Below, one piece after another: positions 36,332 through 45,512 of a DNA stretch of 60,641 nt (its first letter is position 1; each line of letters begins with the position of its first letter). The notes beneath the pieces were generated by a model. The model was not told the origin of the DNA, did no database searches, and saw nothing but the letters and a program-made list of their open reading frames with translations. This DNA comes from Mesotoga sp. Brook.08.105.5.1 (GTDB lineage: Bacteria > Thermotogota > Thermotogae > Petrotogales > Kosmotogaceae), in contig NZ_AYTW01000018.1 in the NCBI RefSeq assembly GCF_002752635.1, forward strand, positions 1 to 60,641. The letters run 5' to 3'. A program made the translations under genes and the position numbers.

Positions 36332-37576
36332 ATGAGAAAGAGAGTTATGATACTTTTTGTTGCCTCGTTGCTCTTGATTACTTCTGCAATGGCAAAAACA
36401 ACTATCGTCCACTGGATGCACCATTCACCGAGCAGAGCGATGATTATCATGGAAATGGCTTCAGAGTTCATGAAGGAAAACCCCGATGTAGAAATCAAGG
36501 TTCAGACAATACCATATTCAGAGTATAAGACTAAGCTACTTGCTGCTCTGGCAGCGGGAAGTGGGCCAGATGTCGCACAGATTCCAGCCACGGCGATGGA
36601 GGAGTTCTTCGGTTATGGATTGATTCAACCAATAAATGCAAGTGTCGCCACGGCGGAAGAGATGAGAGAGAAGTGCATAGAAGCGGCTATTGACAAGCTG
36701 ATTATCGATGGTCAGCTGTACGGCTTTCCGACAGATGTTCAGACAATTGTTCTCTTCTACAATCCATATCTCTTCGAACAGGCGGGTCTTGACCCCTATA
36801 GCCCTCCTCAAAACTGGACCGAACTCCTTGAGTACGCAAAACAGCTGACGATTTGGGAAGGAAACAAGATGGTTCAATCAGGGCTGGGAATTGAAGGCTA
36901 CGAACCGGTTATTGAGAGTTTCATGAGGCAGGCAGGCGCAACATTCTGGGCAAGCGATGAAGAAAAGAAAGTCGCATACGAAGATGCTCAGCTTGAAGGC
37001 CTGAAATTCTTGACTGATGCAGTGCTGAAACATGAAGTATATGTACCGGAATTTGGTTCGAGGTGGACGGGATTCAGACAGATAAAAGAAGCTATGGTGT
37101 TCGGACATGGAGCAATGGTCGGTTCTTTCCAGGTCGGCGGGCATCCCGATCTCGAATTCAGAACCGCACTCCCTCCGGCGCACCCCGAGACAGGAAGCAG
37201 AAGCTCGGTTTTGACAAGCTGGGCTCTTGTTCTCATGAGCGATTGCAGAACTCCGGAGATCGCTTCGAAGTGGCTTGCTTTTATAAGCTCGCCCGAAGCC
37301 CAGAAACTGTGGTTCAAAGATACAGGAGAACTCCCTTCTTATTATAGCGTGATCAATGATCCCGAGTTTGCAGATGATCCTTTGTTGAGCCCGATTCTGG
37401 ATTCACTGAATTATGCTGTGCCAACGTTCTCTGCCGGTTGGGGAAATCCGGCGGCTCTTCTTAGGGAAACGGCGTACAACAGCATAATCAACAAAGGGGC
37501 CGATCCTGAGGAAGCGCTCAAGAAGGCGATAAACGAAATCAACCAGTATCTCGAAGAGACCTTTGGAATATTCTGA
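36332..37576 (+). CDS. ABC transporter substrate-binding protein (UgpB/MalE-like)
   Basis: Predicted 414-residue exported binding protein, family 1. ATG 36332 has AGGAGG eight bases upstream. Signal peptide about 1-20 (MILFVASLLLITSAMA) without lipobox Cys. Family signatures: FMKENPDVEIKVQTIPYSEY near the N-terminus, AAGSGPDVAQIPA, LYGFPTDVQTIVLFYNPYLF, and MSDCRTPEIASKWLAFISSP near the C-terminus. Within this family are binding proteins for sugars and for glycerol-3-phosphate or its diesters. The neighbouring phosphoesterases suggest a polyol or sugar released from a phosphorylated compound. Confidence 0.9.
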   Translation: MRKRVMILFVASLLLITSAMAKTTIVHWMHHSPSRAMIIMEMASEFMKENPDVEIKVQTIPYSEYKTKLLAALAAGSGPDVAQIPATAMEEFFGYGLIQPINASVATAEEMREKCIEAAIDKLIIDGQLYGFPTDVQTIVLFYNPYLFEQAGLDPYSPPQNWTELLEYAKQLTIWEGNKMVQSGLGIEGYEPVIESFMRQAGATFWASDEEKKVAYEDAQLEGLKFLTDAVLKHEVYVPEFGSRWTGFRQIKEAMVFGHGAMVGSFQVGGHPDLEFRTALPPAHPETGSRSSVLTSWALVLMSDCRTPEIASKWLAFISSPEAQKLWFKDTGELPSYYSVINDPEFADDPLLSPILDSLNYAVPTFSAGWGNPAALLRETAYNSIINKGADPEEALKKAINEINQYLEETFGIF

Positions 37577-37621
37577 TCCTAAACCGGGGTCTAGCGGCAA
37601 GCCTGATTCGGAGGTCTTTCA

Positions 37622-38872
37622 ATGGTAGAGCTATCAGATAATTCACTGAGTAAAATTTTAATAGCTGCAGGGTTGTTACTAATAATTCTCTCTTTCTTCC
37701 TGCCCTACGCATCGGGAGAAGTTGTGTATAGGGTTGCTGACTTCTCTTTTTGGGGTGCGTTTAACCTCCTGCCCGTCTATATTGTCCTGGTCTGCCTTTT
37801 TGCACTGTTCCTTGCGATAGGGAAGATCTCATTTCTTCTTGGAACAGCTGTCTCTTTGCTGGTGCTGAACATCACGATCATCTTCATGAGAACTGAATGG
37901 CAGGAGGTTCTAAGATCAAAGTTCTTCCTCGATTTCCTGGGCATTGCCGGTTACGGATGGTGGATCTCTTTGATCGGCAGCGTTGTGGTTCTCGTTGCCG
38001 TCGTAAGACTGATTCCGGATAAGAAGAGGGCTCCGTATCTCTTCATTCTGCCGTCCCTGTTTGGAGTCTGCTTTCTTACTTTCTTCCCGGCAATGTTCGC
38101 TTTCTTTATCTCGTTTCACAGGTGGAATATCCTCGTGCCGAACAAACCATTCGTGGGGCTTGCGAACTTCAGGAAGGCCTTTACAGACGAGTATTTTCTG
38201 AGATCGCTCTGGATAAGCTTTAAGTATGCTCTTGGCGTTATACCCGTGAAAATCGTAATTTCCTTTTTCTTTGCTCTCCTCATATACTCTATCCCGAAGT
38301 TCAAGAGCGTATTCAGAGTGATATACTTTCTTCCGGCCGTGACATCGGTTGTTGCGATAAGCGTTATCTGGACATGGATATATCATCCGTATTACGGAGT
38401 AGCGAATTATCTCATAGGACTCTTCGGGGCGGAGCCGATAAACTGGCTGGGCAATCCCGAAATAGCCATCTGGTCAGTTGTGTTTGTTTCAGTCTGGAGG
38501 TCCGTTGGATACAGCATAATAATCTTCCTGGCCGGGCTGAACAACATACCTAGTATCATTCTGGAAGCCTCGGATATCGACGGAGCAACGCGTTGGCAGA
38601 AGGTCAAGAACATCATAATCCCGCTCATGAAGCCCTCTCTTGTTTTTGTGTTCATAACTTCGACGATCGGCGCGATTCAGGTTTTCACGGAGATATACAT
38701 GATGACGGGAGGAAATGCAGATACGAAAACGGCTGTCTTCTACATCTGGCAGACGGGATTCAATAAGCTACAGATGGGCTATGCTAGTTCAATGTCAATC
38801 GTTCTGTTTGCAATAATACTGGTGATTACTCTTGTTCAGATGAGGGTCACAAAGATTTTCAAGGAGGAGTGA
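37622..38872 (+). CDS. ABC transporter permease (MalF-type) with extra N-terminal membrane domain
   Basis: Predicted 416-residue permease. The last 290 residues are a standard six-helix MalF/UgpA permease (RAPYLFILPSLFGVCFLTFF onward) with the EAA loop in ASDIDGATRWQKVKNIIIP. The first 130 residues are additional and hold four hydrophobic segments (about 12-30, 48-66, 70-89 and 112-130). MalF proteins of some bacteria also have extra N-terminal helices, but this segment is not obviously the same. ATG 37622 has GGAGG upstream. It overlaps the next permease frame slightly. Confidence 0.9.
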   Translation: MVELSDNSLSKILIAAGLLLIILSFFLPYASGEVVYRVADFSFWGAFNLLPVYIVLVCLFALFLAIGKISFLLGTAVSLLVLNITIIFMRTEWQEVLRSKFFLDFLGIAGYGWWISLIGSVVVLVAVVRLIPDKKRAPYLFILPSLFGVCFLTFFPAMFAFFISFHRWNILVPNKPFVGLANFRKAFTDEYFLRSLWISFKYALGVIPVKIVISFFFALLIYSIPKFKSVFRVIYFLPAVTSVVAISVIWTWIYHPYYGVANYLIGLFGAEPINWLGNPEIAIWSVVFVSVWRSVGYSIIIFLAGLNNIPSIILEASDIDGATRWQKVKNIIIPLMKPSLVFVFITSTIGAIQVFTEIYMMTGGNADTKTAVFYIWQTGFNKLQMGYASSMSIVLFAIILVITLVQMRVTKIFKEE

Positions 38873-38874
38873 CC

Positions 38875-39711
38875 TTGAGATCGAAGAGGAAGAGCAACAT
38901 AATTGTATATTCTATTTCATATACTCTCTTGATAGCATTTTCAATAATAATGATTATGCCCTTTGTATGGATGATCTTGTCTACATTCAAAGATCAAAGT
39001 GAGCTTATGAGATTCCCCCCTAAGTTCCTGCCTGACAGATTCACCCTAAAGAATTACGCCGAAGTATTCAGTTCCGTTCCTTTTTTGAGGTATTACTTGA
39101 ACAGCATTCTAATAACTACCGTTGCGGTCACTCTCACATTGCTCACATCCAGCCTCGCCGGCTTTGCCTTTGCAAAATACAGGTTCAGAGGAAGAAACTC
39201 GATTTTCAAGACTCTGCTCGGCGCGATGATGATTCCTTTTCCTGTTACCATAATCCCGCTGTATATCATGATCTACAATCTGGGGCTCGTAGACACCTAC
39301 TTGGCTCTGATTATAACGGGTTCAGTAAGCATCTTCGGCGTATTTCTCATGAGGCAATTCATTGTCACTATTCCCGACGACTTGATAGATGCGGCCAGGA
39401 TAGACGGATGCTCCGAGTTTCAGATCTTTAGAATCATCGTGATTCCAAACATAAGAGCACCACTGTCTGCGCTGGCGATCTTCTCTTTTATGGCGACCTG
39501 GAACGCTTTCCTGTGGCCTCTTCTGGTTGTTAACAACGATGAACACAGGACTGTTCAACTCGGAGTACAGTATTTCACCCAGCGTTACGGGGATTTGATG
39601 CACCTTCAGATCACGGCCGCCGCAATGGCCGTTATACCGATAGTGGTGCTGTATCTCAAATTGCAGAAGCAATTCATCGAGGGTATTACGATGACCGGTT
39701 TGAAGGGCTAG
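38875..39711 (+). CDS. ABC transporter permease (MalG/UgpE-type)
   Basis: Predicted 278-residue permease; TTG 38875 follows AAGGAGGAGTGACC (GTG 38869 is also in frame). Six membrane helices, the conserved N-terminal stretch MIMPFVWMILSTFKDQSELM, the EAA loop (PDDLIDAARIDGCSEFQIFR) and the ending GITMTGLKG are typical. It completes the importer whose ATPase must be encoded elsewhere. It begins right at the stop of the preceding permease gene. Confidence 0.92.
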   Translation: MRSKRKSNIIVYSISYTLLIAFSIIMIMPFVWMILSTFKDQSELMRFPPKFLPDRFTLKNYAEVFSSVPFLRYYLNSILITTVAVTLTLLTSSLAGFAFAKYRFRGRNSIFKTLLGAMMIPFPVTIIPLYIMIYNLGLVDTYLALIITGSVSIFGVFLMRQFIVTIPDDLIDAARIDGCSEFQIFRIIVIPNIRAPLSALAIFSFMATWNAFLWPLLVVNNDEHRTVQLGVQYFTQRYGDLMHLQITAAAMAVIPIVVLYLKLQKQFIEGITMTGLKG

Positions 39712-39724
39712 TAGGGGTGGTAAT

Positions 39725-40825
39725 ATGAAAAAGCTCTCGACTCTCTTTATGCTTTTAGTATTCTTTTCTTCTGTTTTTCTCTCGCTGGAAAGCAGTAGAC
39801 CTGAGAATATCGTCATCCTGATTTGTGACGGGATGGGTTTTAACCATCTATACATATCGGAACTGGTAACTGGAGAAGTCATGGGAAGCCACAGTCCCGT
39901 AGTCGGTATCGGCAGAAATGAGGCTCTAGATAATCTTGTAACCGACTCGGCTGCCGCCGCAACCGCGTTTTTTTCCGGTGTGAAGACACTGACGGGGTAT
40001 CTTGGCATGAATGCATTAGGAGAAGAAGTGAAGACGCTGGCGGATATCCTGAAAGACAAGGGTTGGTGGCTCGGCCTGGTTACAAACACACGTTACTACG
40101 ACGCCACTCCGGCAGCCCTTTACGCTCATGCGCAAAGGAAGGAAACGGATGTAATTACAGACTTTCTAATGGAAAGTCCCCTCGATTTGTTCTTTGCCGG
40201 TGGTCTTGAAGAGCTGGGAATCAATCCCTTTACTCAGAAACCGACGCCAAGAAGCAGAATACACGAACTCATAGACAGCGGCTACAGGGTTCTTGGACTG
40301 AATTTCGAGGAGATTGGATCTCCGGATTCCGAAATGCTGAAGGGAACCGTTGCCCTTGTAACCATGGGAGACAAAAGCTTTGAGAATGAATTGATTCCCG
40401 GTGAGCCCACTCTCTTGGAAATGGTCGAAAGGGCTTTAGCTGTATTCATGCAGGAAGAGAGAAACAAGCTACTCGTCATTGAGGCCGGCAGAATTGACGA
40501 TGCTTCTCATGTCAACGATTCAGAGGCCGTGCTGGCCGAACTGGCTGCCTTCAGGGACGTACTCTCTTATTTGCTTTCACAGCTCTCTTTGGAAAGCGAT
40601 CTATTGATCGTGCTTTCAGACCACGAGACCGGAGGAGTCGCGGTGCCTTATGGCAAACCCGATGGTGACTTTTCCTTGAGCTGGTCGAGTAACGACCACA
40701 CTGCTGCCTATGTGCCTATAATTGCCTACGGCAAAGGATCGCATGTCTTCACGGGATTTTACCATTTGAAGGAGATTCCTCGAAAGATCTGCGGACTATT
40801 GGATGTGATTATATGCGCAGAATAG
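39725..40825 (+). CDS. Secreted alkaline phosphatase
   Basis: Predicted 366-residue exported phosphomonoesterase of the PhoA superfamily. Signal peptide about 1-20 (LSTLFMLLVFFSSVFLSLES). All key residues can be matched: Asp35 (ICDGMG), nucleophile Ser75 (VTDSAAAATA), Asp126/Thr128 (YYDATPA), Glu253, Asp258 and His262 (EAGRIDDASH), Asp299-His300 (LSDHETGG) and His325 (SNDHTAAY). It is shorter than E. coli PhoA (about 450), with the insertions missing. It follows the permease by 13 bases and overlaps the next gene by 13, placing it in the import operon. It probably removes phosphate from a substrate outside the membrane before uptake. Confidence 0.92.
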   Translation: MKKLSTLFMLLVFFSSVFLSLESSRPENIVILICDGMGFNHLYISELVTGEVMGSHSPVVGIGRNEALDNLVTDSAAAATAFFSGVKTLTGYLGMNALGEEVKTLADILKDKGWWLGLVTNTRYYDATPAALYAHAQRKETDVITDFLMESPLDLFFAGGLEELGINPFTQKPTPRSRIHELIDSGYRVLGLNFEEIGSPDSEMLKGTVALVTMGDKSFENELIPGEPTLLEMVERALAVFMQEERNKLLVIEAGRIDDASHVNDSEAVLAELAAFRDVLSYLLSQLSLESDLLIVLSDHETGGVAVPYGKPDGDFSLSWSSNDHTAAYVPIIAYGKGSHVFTGFYHLKEIPRKICGLLDVIICAE

Positions 40826-41580
40826 TTTTTTGCTTTATGTTTTCAATATTCCTTGGAGGGACTCTGATGGGAACATCTCTGACTGTCATGACCTACAACA
40901 TAAGGCACGGATTGGGAATAGACGGTGTCCTGGATTTTTCCAGAGTTGTCGAGACCATAAGGGAAGTAGATCCAGATATTCTTATTCTCAATGAAGTCGA
41001 TCAGGAAAATCCGAGGAGCGCAGGACTGAGACAGGCAGAGATTATTGCCAAGGAACTCAACATGAGCTACTTCTTCAGTCTGGCGGAGGGCAGGAGCAAC
41101 TACGGCAACGCTGTTCTCAGTAAATTCCCGATAACGGCCGAATTTGGTTTTGTGCTCCCGAGACCAGAATGGATGCTTGCCGTGGATAGAGGTTGTTCCG
41201 CAATCGTCACAGAGATCGAGGGCCGGGAAGTCCTGGTGATGGGCACGCATCTCGGTCTCGGCGGGATCATGGAAATCCAGACGGAACTCAGAAAGATTCT
41301 CGAGGTGTATCTTGAGCACGAAGAGATTCCGGCGATTATTGCCGGCGATCTCAACGCCGAGTGGTATGATCTGCAGTACGGTGTCCCCGAGTTTTTTAAC
41401 CACTTCAATTCGGTGAATCATGCGCTTGACAAGAGTCTTCATACGATACCGGCAGATAGACCGGGCCGGCAGATTGATTATATCTTCGTGAATCACTATT
41501 TCGAGATCGTCGATGCGTTCACTGTAGCTTCATACGCTTCGGATCATCTGCCCGTCGTTTCGAGGCTGGTCCTGAAATGA
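40813..41580 (+). CDS. Endonuclease/exonuclease/phosphatase (EEP) family enzyme, probably secreted
   Basis: Predicted 255-residue metal-dependent phosphoesterase. Catalytic positions: Asn29 (TYNIRHG), Glu61 (NEVD), His146 (GTHLG), Asp179 and Asn181 (AGDLNA), Asp222 (IDYIFV), Asp244-His245 (SDHLP). The family includes DNases, sphingomyelinases and inositol-polyphosphate phosphatases; the short form here resembles the phosphodiesterase/hydrolase members rather than nucleases. From ATG 40813 it has a hydrophobic export signal (IVFCFMFSIFLGGTLMG). A second ATG at 40867 has a stronger ribosome site (GGAGGG) and would give a cytoplasmic form, so the location is not certain. It overlaps the genes on both sides. 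Confidence 0.88.
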   Translation: MRRIVFCFMFSIFLGGTLMGTSLTVMTYNIRHGLGIDGVLDFSRVVETIREVDPDILILNEVDQENPRSAGLRQAEIIAKELNMSYFFSLAEGRSNYGNAVLSKFPITAEFGFVLPRPEWMLAVDRGCSAIVTEIEGREVLVMGTHLGLGGIMEIQTELRKILEVYLEHEEIPAIIAGDLNAEWYDLQYGVPEFFNHFNSVNHALDKSLHTIPADRPGRQIDYIFVNHYFEIVDAFTVASYASDHLPVVSRLVLK

Positions 41581-42686
41581 AGAATATCCCTCTCCTCTTC
41601 GTTACTATCGATTCGCTTGGTCCGGAGGTGTTGAAGAAGGCCAGGACTCCTTTCCTGGATAGTGTTGCCAAGACTGGTTCCGTGGTGAGGAATATGAGAT
41701 CGTGTTTTCCTACACTTACCACACCCATGATGAGCACCATATTGACGGGTGTATATCCCGAAAAACACGGCATATACTCCAACACTATCCTGAACAGAGA
41801 AGAGATGAGAGTGGAGGGTAGACTCAGAGATCTCAAAAGAGCGCCAATAACCGACTGTTTATACGAAAACAACTACACCATCCTCTCGATACAGCATTTC
41901 ATGCTTCAGGGAAGAAAGGGAGTGAAGCATGTCCAGGTTGACGGAAACAGAAGCAATGCAATACGGAAGGCGCTAACAAAGGAGAGTAAAGAAAAGAAGT
42001 ATGACGCTATCTTCTGCCTCTATCAGTCTCTGGATAGTGCGGGGCATAGATACGGACCTCTTCACCACAAGACGATAAGAGAATTGGAAGAGATAGATGG
42101 CGAGTTGAAGCTTTTAGCCGACTTTCTTGAAGAGACATTTGGAGAATTCGTTATAGTCATTAGTTCCGATCACTCCATGTCATTGGCCGAAAATCCTACG
42201 GATCTTGATCTAGGTGAAGTTATTGCCAGGATCGGTCTCGAAGCCGAACTTGGTAAGGAAGGAAAGAGGGTTTCTAAAGAGACTGACATTCTTATGCTCA
42301 AATACCCAACCGTAAACATCTACACTCTGACGGAAAAAGCAATGAATAGGACAGCTCTGCTCGTGGATGCTCTGAGGAAAATCAGCGTAACAGATAGAGT
42401 CTATACAAAAGAAGAAATGAAGAAGTTGCACAACCCCGAGTATGCTGACATCGCCTTCTGTTTGAAAAGAGGATATTCAAACTCATTGAAGTCGAGAAGG
42501 CCCGGGTCTTTTTTCGGATATCACGGAACTTTCCACGAGGAGCCCTCCGTGTTCATGTTTAGAGATATTCACAAGACAAAGAACTGTGTAGAGAGAGGTA
42601 CTCTAGTCGACATTACGCCAACAACCCTCGATTTACTTAACATAAAATCATCTGTCGATTTCGATGGAATTTCACTGAAGAAATGA
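41577..42686 (+). CDS. Type I phosphodiesterase/nucleotide pyrophosphatase family protein
   Basis: Predicted 369-residue enzyme of the alkaline-phosphatase superfamily, NPP branch, without a signal peptide. Metal and catalytic residues: Asp12 (TIDSLGP), nucleophile Thr48 in FPTLTTP, the following TGVYPEKHGI signature, Asp153/His157 (SLDSAGHRYG), Asp198-His199 (SSDHS) and His316 (GYHGTFHE). It should cleave a phosphodiester or phosphomonoester in the cytoplasm. It overlaps the EEP gene by four bases (ATGA). Confidence 0.88.
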   Translation: MKNIPLLFVTIDSLGPEVLKKARTPFLDSVAKTGSVVRNMRSCFPTLTTPMMSTILTGVYPEKHGIYSNTILNREEMRVEGRLRDLKRAPITDCLYENNYTILSIQHFMLQGRKGVKHVQVDGNRSNAIRKALTKESKEKKYDAIFCLYQSLDSAGHRYGPLHHKTIRELEEIDGELKLLADFLEETFGEFVIVISSDHSMSLAENPTDLDLGEVIARIGLEAELGKEGKRVSKETDILMLKYPTVNIYTLTEKAMNRTALLVDALRKISVTDRVYTKEEMKKLHNPEYADIAFCLKRGYSNSLKSRRPGSFFGYHGTFHEEPSVFMFRDIHKTKNCVERGTLVDITPTTLDLLNIKSSVDFDGISLKK

Positions 42687-42696
42687 GGTTTGAAAA

Positions 42697-43461
42697 TTGA
42701 ATCTGACAAAACTTGATTATCATCTGCACACAAGCTATTCAGACGGAGAGATGACTTTTTCCCGGCTTCTTGAAGCTTTGGAAGGCAATGTAAGTGTATG
42801 TGGCGTGACTGATCACTTTGAGTTAAACCATCCATCCAGCATAGAATTCACAAAAGACTATCTTGAGGCCTTCGGAGCATTCAAAGAAAGCGCCAGGAGG
42901 CTCGGCATCTCCGCTCATCTCGGCGTGGAAACCGGGCTCGGGAAGAGCGGCATACTACTCCCTTTTATGATGGGCGAAATAGAGTACATCATTGCGAGTC
43001 TTCACAGAGTTCCGCTAGAGGGAACAAACAGTGAAGATTACTGGCAAGCTTACAAAGGTATCATTGCCGAAAATGCACGAAGAGGAGGCTTTCAGATTCT
43101 TGGGCACGTCGAGGGCTATCTCCCGCTTCTACCTCTTCTTGATCACGATCCGGGATTCGACAAGAAGAGGGAGATTGAACGGCAGATCATTCACAAGTAC
43201 TTCACGTTTGACTGGTACTCGCGATTGGCAAAGGATCTCGAGGCAAACGATATTGCACTCGAAATACATGAGCCATCAAAAACGCCGCGATTAGAAGTTC
43301 TGGATATTATGAAACGATCGGGAGTTGCTTTCTCCTACGGAACAGATTCCCACATACCTGAGCAGGTTTCCAAGAGGAGCTATCTGAAAAGAGTCATCCA
43401 GGAACTCGATCTGAAGGAAAGTGATTTTCTCGATATCGAGACGATTAACTTGAAAATATAG
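42697..43461 (+). CDS. PHP-domain phosphatase (histidinol-phosphatase-like)
   Basis: Predicted 254-residue metal-dependent phosphoesterase of the PHP superfamily. Motifs in order: DYHLHTSYSDG (motif I), TDHFE (II), GVETG, SLHR and GHVE (metal ligands), and YGTDSH near the C-terminus. TTG 42697 follows GAGGTTTGAAAA. The fold is that of HisK-type histidinol-phosphatases, but no histidine genes are near, and in this locus it more likely dephosphorylates an imported sugar or polyol phosphate. It starts ten bases after the preceding stop. Confidence 0.85.
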   Translation: MNLTKLDYHLHTSYSDGEMTFSRLLEALEGNVSVCGVTDHFELNHPSSIEFTKDYLEAFGAFKESARRLGISAHLGVETGLGKSGILLPFMMGEIEYIIASLHRVPLEGTNSEDYWQAYKGIIAENARRGGFQILGHVEGYLPLLPLLDHDPGFDKKREIERQIIHKYFTFDWYSRLAKDLEANDIALEIHEPSKTPRLEVLDIMKRSGVAFSYGTDSHIPEQVSKRSYLKRVIQELDLKESDFLDIETINLKI

Positions 43462-43482
43462 AGTATTTCGGGAGGAACTTGT

Positions 43483-44493
43483 ATGACAAACGTTGGGATT
43501 ATCGGTTGTGGAATGATGGGAAAGGTTCATTCCATTGCGTACAGCAGCCTGCAAGACGTCAATGTGAAAGCAGTAGCGAGTCTCTCAAGGGAACAGACTC
43601 TGGAATGTGCAAGACTCACCTCTTCAAAAGCATCCACTGTGGAGGAGATACTCACCGATGACGAAATAGAGGTAGTCAGTATCTGTACACCTACGGATAC
43701 ACACAGGGATCTTGTGGTGGAAGCAGCAAGAAACAGGAAGCATGTTTTCTGCGAAAAACCAATAGCTCGTACTCTCAAAGACGCTCTAGAAATGGTTGAG
43801 GTTTGCAAGCAAAACAGCGTTCTGCTGGGTGTGAATCATGTAGTGAGATTCTTTGACTCTTACTCTAGGGCAAAGAGCCTTATGGAAGACGGAGCGATAG
43901 GCACGGTGGTCATGGCAAGGATGTATCGCGGTGGTGTCTTTCCAAAGCACGGCTGGAACAATTGGTTCGACGAACTCGCTAGAAGCGGCGGAGTTCTTCT
44001 TGATCTTTCCATTCACGACTTCGACTTCTTGAGAACGGTCCTGGGAAAAGTAGAGTCCATAACCGCAAGAAGCGTGAAAAACACTCCTTCTCATCCAGGC
44101 AGAAACAGAGACCATGCCATAGCTGTCGTCAAATTCGCAAACGGTTCGCTGGCACATGTCGAGGGCAGCTGGGCAGAGCCGGAAAACGCTCCTTCGAAAT
44201 TCACAACTTCTTTCGAATTCGTGGGTAGAGATGGAATGATAACCTACGACAGCGATGAGGATTTCACTATTAGGGTGCAGACTGCGTCTAAGGATCTCCC
44301 GTCTTTCTCAAAGAGCACCCCCACAGCCAATGATCCTTATGGATTACACATACAGAAGTTCATAGAAGCGGTGAAAGAAGAAAGAAAGGTTCCCGTTGAT
44401 GGTAATGAGGCTATTGAGGCGTTGAAGATCTCGCTGGCCGCCAACCGATCTGCAGAAAGCGGGAGACCTGTGAAGCTCCTGGAGGTGGTGTAG
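43483..44493 (+). CDS. Gfo/Idh/MocA family oxidoreductase 1
   Basis: Predicted 336-residue NAD(P)-dependent dehydrogenase of the family that includes myo-inositol 2-dehydrogenase and glucose-fructose oxidoreductase. Nucleotide-binding GIIGCGMMGKVH at residues 5-16, EKP with Lys92, and the catalytic Asp174/His178 pair (LLDLSIHDFD) are present. The start ATG 43483 has GGGAGG upstream. It is followed without a gap by a second family member. It most likely oxidises the imported sugar or polyol. Confidence 0.9.
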   Translation: MTNVGIIGCGMMGKVHSIAYSSLQDVNVKAVASLSREQTLECARLTSSKASTVEEILTDDEIEVVSICTPTDTHRDLVVEAARNRKHVFCEKPIARTLKDALEMVEVCKQNSVLLGVNHVVRFFDSYSRAKSLMEDGAIGTVVMARMYRGGVFPKHGWNNWFDELARSGGVLLDLSIHDFDFLRTVLGKVESITARSVKNTPSHPGRNRDHAIAVVKFANGSLAHVEGSWAEPENAPSKFTTSFEFVGRDGMITYDSDEDFTIRVQTASKDLPSFSKSTPTANDPYGLHIQKFIEAVKEERKVPVDGNEAIEALKISLAANRSAESGRPVKLLEVV

Positions 44494-45471
44494 GTGTTCA
44501 GGATTGGGGTTCTTGGAATAGCCCACACGCACGGATACAGCTATATAAGGCAGATTCAGTCTCTCTCAGAAACAAGCATTACGGGTGTATTTGATCAAGA
44601 TTCTTCTAGAAGCGCAAAGACCTCGAATCTCTTCGGCATAGAACGCTTTGACGATCCTCTGAAGCTAATTGAAAACTCGGATGGGGTCGTAGTTACTTCC
44701 GAAAACTCATTCCATAAGCAATATGCGGAGCTTGCAATGATTAATGGCAAACACGTGCTGTGTGAAAAACCCATTGCCACAACTGAAGAAGACGCGAGAT
44801 CGATGCTGCAGACGGCGAGAGAAAACAACGTCGTCCTTCAGATGGCCTTCCCCGTTAGATACGCTCCGTCGATTCAGCAGGCAAAGAAGGAAATAGAAAC
44901 CGGCAGGCTCGGCAGAATCCTCTCGGTCTCGGCTACAAATCATGGAAGAATGCCCGGAGGATGGTTCGTGGATGAGAAGCTTTCCGGCGGAGGGGCGGTT
45001 ATGGATCATACCGTTCACGTTGTGGATATTATCCGCTGGCTACTAGATGTTGAGATTGAAGAGGTATCGGCCGAATACGCCAGACTCATCTACGACATCC
45101 CAGTTGAAGACTGTGGCCTCCTCCTGCTAGGTCTTTCTAACGATTCCTTCATGAGTCTCGACTGCAGCTGGTCAAGACCTGAAGCCTATCCTTACTGGGG
45201 AGATGTCACTCTCAATCTTGTCGGTACAGACGGTTCGCTCAAGATAAGCGCCTTTGATGCGAAGCTGAGAGTCTTCTCAAACAAGAGAGGAGTCTTCTGG
45301 GAGAATTTCGGAGACAGTTTCGACAGAGCGCTGGTTAAGGAATTCGTTGATTCTGTAGTCGAGAAAAGAGAGCCTTTGACCTCAGGAGAAGATGGGCTTG
45401 AAGCTCTAAGAGTGGCTCTAGCAGCATATGAAAGCGGAAGAACACATGAACCTATTCAAGTTAATCATTAG
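44494..45471 (+). CDS. Gfo/Idh/MocA family oxidoreductase 2
   Basis: Predicted 325-residue dehydrogenase of the same family as its neighbour; GTG 44494 directly follows the preceding stop codon, with GGAGG upstream. EKP (CEKPIATT) and the catalytic region (AVMDHTVHVVDII) are present. The usual Gly-rich dinucleotide motif is changed to GVLGIAHTHGYSY, with two His and only part of the glycines, so cofactor binding may differ. The pair may carry out successive steps, for example oxidation and then epimerisation or reduction, on the same substrate. Confidence 0.88.
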   Translation: MFRIGVLGIAHTHGYSYIRQIQSLSETSITGVFDQDSSRSAKTSNLFGIERFDDPLKLIENSDGVVVTSENSFHKQYAELAMINGKHVLCEKPIATTEEDARSMLQTARENNVVLQMAFPVRYAPSIQQAKKEIETGRLGRILSVSATNHGRMPGGWFVDEKLSGGGAVMDHTVHVVDIIRWLLDVEIEEVSAEYARLIYDIPVEDCGLLLLGLSNDSFMSLDCSWSRPEAYPYWGDVTLNLVGTDGSLKISAFDAKLRVFSNKRGVFWENFGDSFDRALVKEFVDSVVEKREPLTSGEDGLEALRVALAAYESGRTHEPIQVNH

Positions 45472-45512
45472 CAGCACCCCATTATGAAAGACGACTAAAG
45501 GTGGTGAAAACT

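Noticed and set aside
39322-40089. 255-codon open frame on the minus strand
   Set aside because: Antisense to the permease and alkaline phosphatase genes, which carry clear family motifs.
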